Assembly (NCBI RefSeq): GCF_017833295.1
Contig: NZ_JAFIBW010000001.1
Location: forward strand, 4,491,501 to 4,555,500
Length of the DNA stretch: 64,000 bases
Direction of reading: 5' to 3'
From: Methylobacterium sp. PvR107
GTDB taxonomy: Bacteria; Pseudomonadota; Alphaproteobacteria; Rhizobiales; Beijerinckiaceae
Part shown: positions 63,831-64,000 of the stretch, in pieces
Layout of the letters: the number at the start of each line of letters is the position of its first letter
How positions within the stretch are numbered: the stretch's first letter is position 1
Notes under the pieces: generated by a model
The model's input: only the letters and a program-made list of their open reading frames with translations
Told to the model about the DNA's origin: nothing
The model's database searches: none
Made by a program: the position numbers and the translations under genes

Positions 63831-64000
63831 TCATGTCACGATCCCGGCGTGTTCGAGGGCCGCTGCGATGTCGCCGGAATCGAGGGTTCGGATCACGGGA
63901 CCGGAGGTCCAGATCAGCATGGGCCGAATCGTCCGACCGGGATAGATCTGGCCGAGGAGACGGGCATACAGCGCGATCTGGCCCGCCTCGGCCGGCGGGA
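63831..64000 (-). CDS. addA: C-terminal end of a probable AddA helicase-nuclease, cut by the window edge
   Basis: About 55 residues are visible in the frame that ends with a TGA at 63831-63833. The end contains A-L-Y-A-R-L-L-G-Q-I-Y-P-G-R followed by I-R-P-M-L-I-W-T-S-G-P, matching the C-terminus of alphaproteobacterial double-strand-break repair AddA proteins, which normally lie directly upstream of trxA. The rest of the gene lies beyond the window. Confidence 0.7.
   Translation of the reverse strand, partial: PPAEAGQIALYARLLGQIYPGRTIRPMLIWTSGPVIRTLDSGDIAAALEHAGIVT

Overview
The window is ordinary-looking chromosome from a high-GC alphaproteobacterium of the Hyphomicrobiales (Rhizobiales), most like Methylobacterium. 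The case rests on the rseP-bamA-lpxD-fabZ-lpxA-lpxI-lpxB block with LpxI (not LpxH), a trpA-accD-folC / trxA-addA neighbourhood, an AccD without its zinc-ribbon cysteines, an HWE histidine kinase, a Ros/MucR-type regulator, and short palindromic repeats between genes of the kind common in Methylobacterium. The genus is inference; I could not run a search. I see no rRNA, tRNA, CRISPR array, prophage or insertion sequence.

Layout. 0-1.5 kb: 3' part of a DHA2-type drug exporter. 1.6-10.5 kb: envelope biogenesis on the + strand (site-2 protease RseP, BamA, lipid A genes lpxD, fabZ, lpxA, lpxI, lpxB), partly with overlapping starts and stops. 10.5-14.7 kb: a small membrane protein and a 2OG-Fe(II) oxygenase (-), a small secreted protein and an SbmA/BacA-like ABC exporter (+). 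14.8-20.7 kb: the Entner-Doudoroff pair edd-eda, a periplasmic asparaginase and an MFS transporter. 20.8-25.7 kb: a phosphorelay cluster (NtrB-like kinase plus NtrC-like regulator with an altered GAFTGA loop, a lone Hpt protein, a PAS-HWE kinase).

26-40 kb: an ABC1/UbiB kinase and then a sugar-acid/hydroxy-acid locus. One strand carries an FMN alpha-hydroxy-acid oxidase, a lactonase, an ExuT-like MFS transporter, a uronate dehydrogenase, a leaderless solute-binding-fold protein and a second MFS transporter. The other carries a LacI-family regulator, an Asp/Glu-racemase-family protein and a hydroxypyruvate-isomerase-like protein. A perfect LacI-type operator lies in the divergent promoter region and a second near-perfect copy lies before the racemase gene, so the locus looks like one regulon. 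A D-2-hydroxyacid dehydrogenase and an aromatic aminotransferase follow.

40-48 kb: an amino-acid-type binding protein, IF-1 with a basic tail, a DMT transporter, a molybdopterin oxidoreductase paired with a flavin reductase, a Ca2+/H+ antiporter and a DbpA-like helicase. 48-55 kb: an Ala/Pro-rich membrane protein, a NarX/LuxR-type two-component pair, TenA, an exported DJ-1/PfpI protein, a terB-lrgA-lrgB operon, and a Ros/MucR-like regulator lacking zinc ligands. 55-64 kb: a large glucosidase and a HAD phosphatase (-), trpA-accD-folC (+), an outer-membrane beta-barrel protein, thioredoxin and the 3' end of addA (-).
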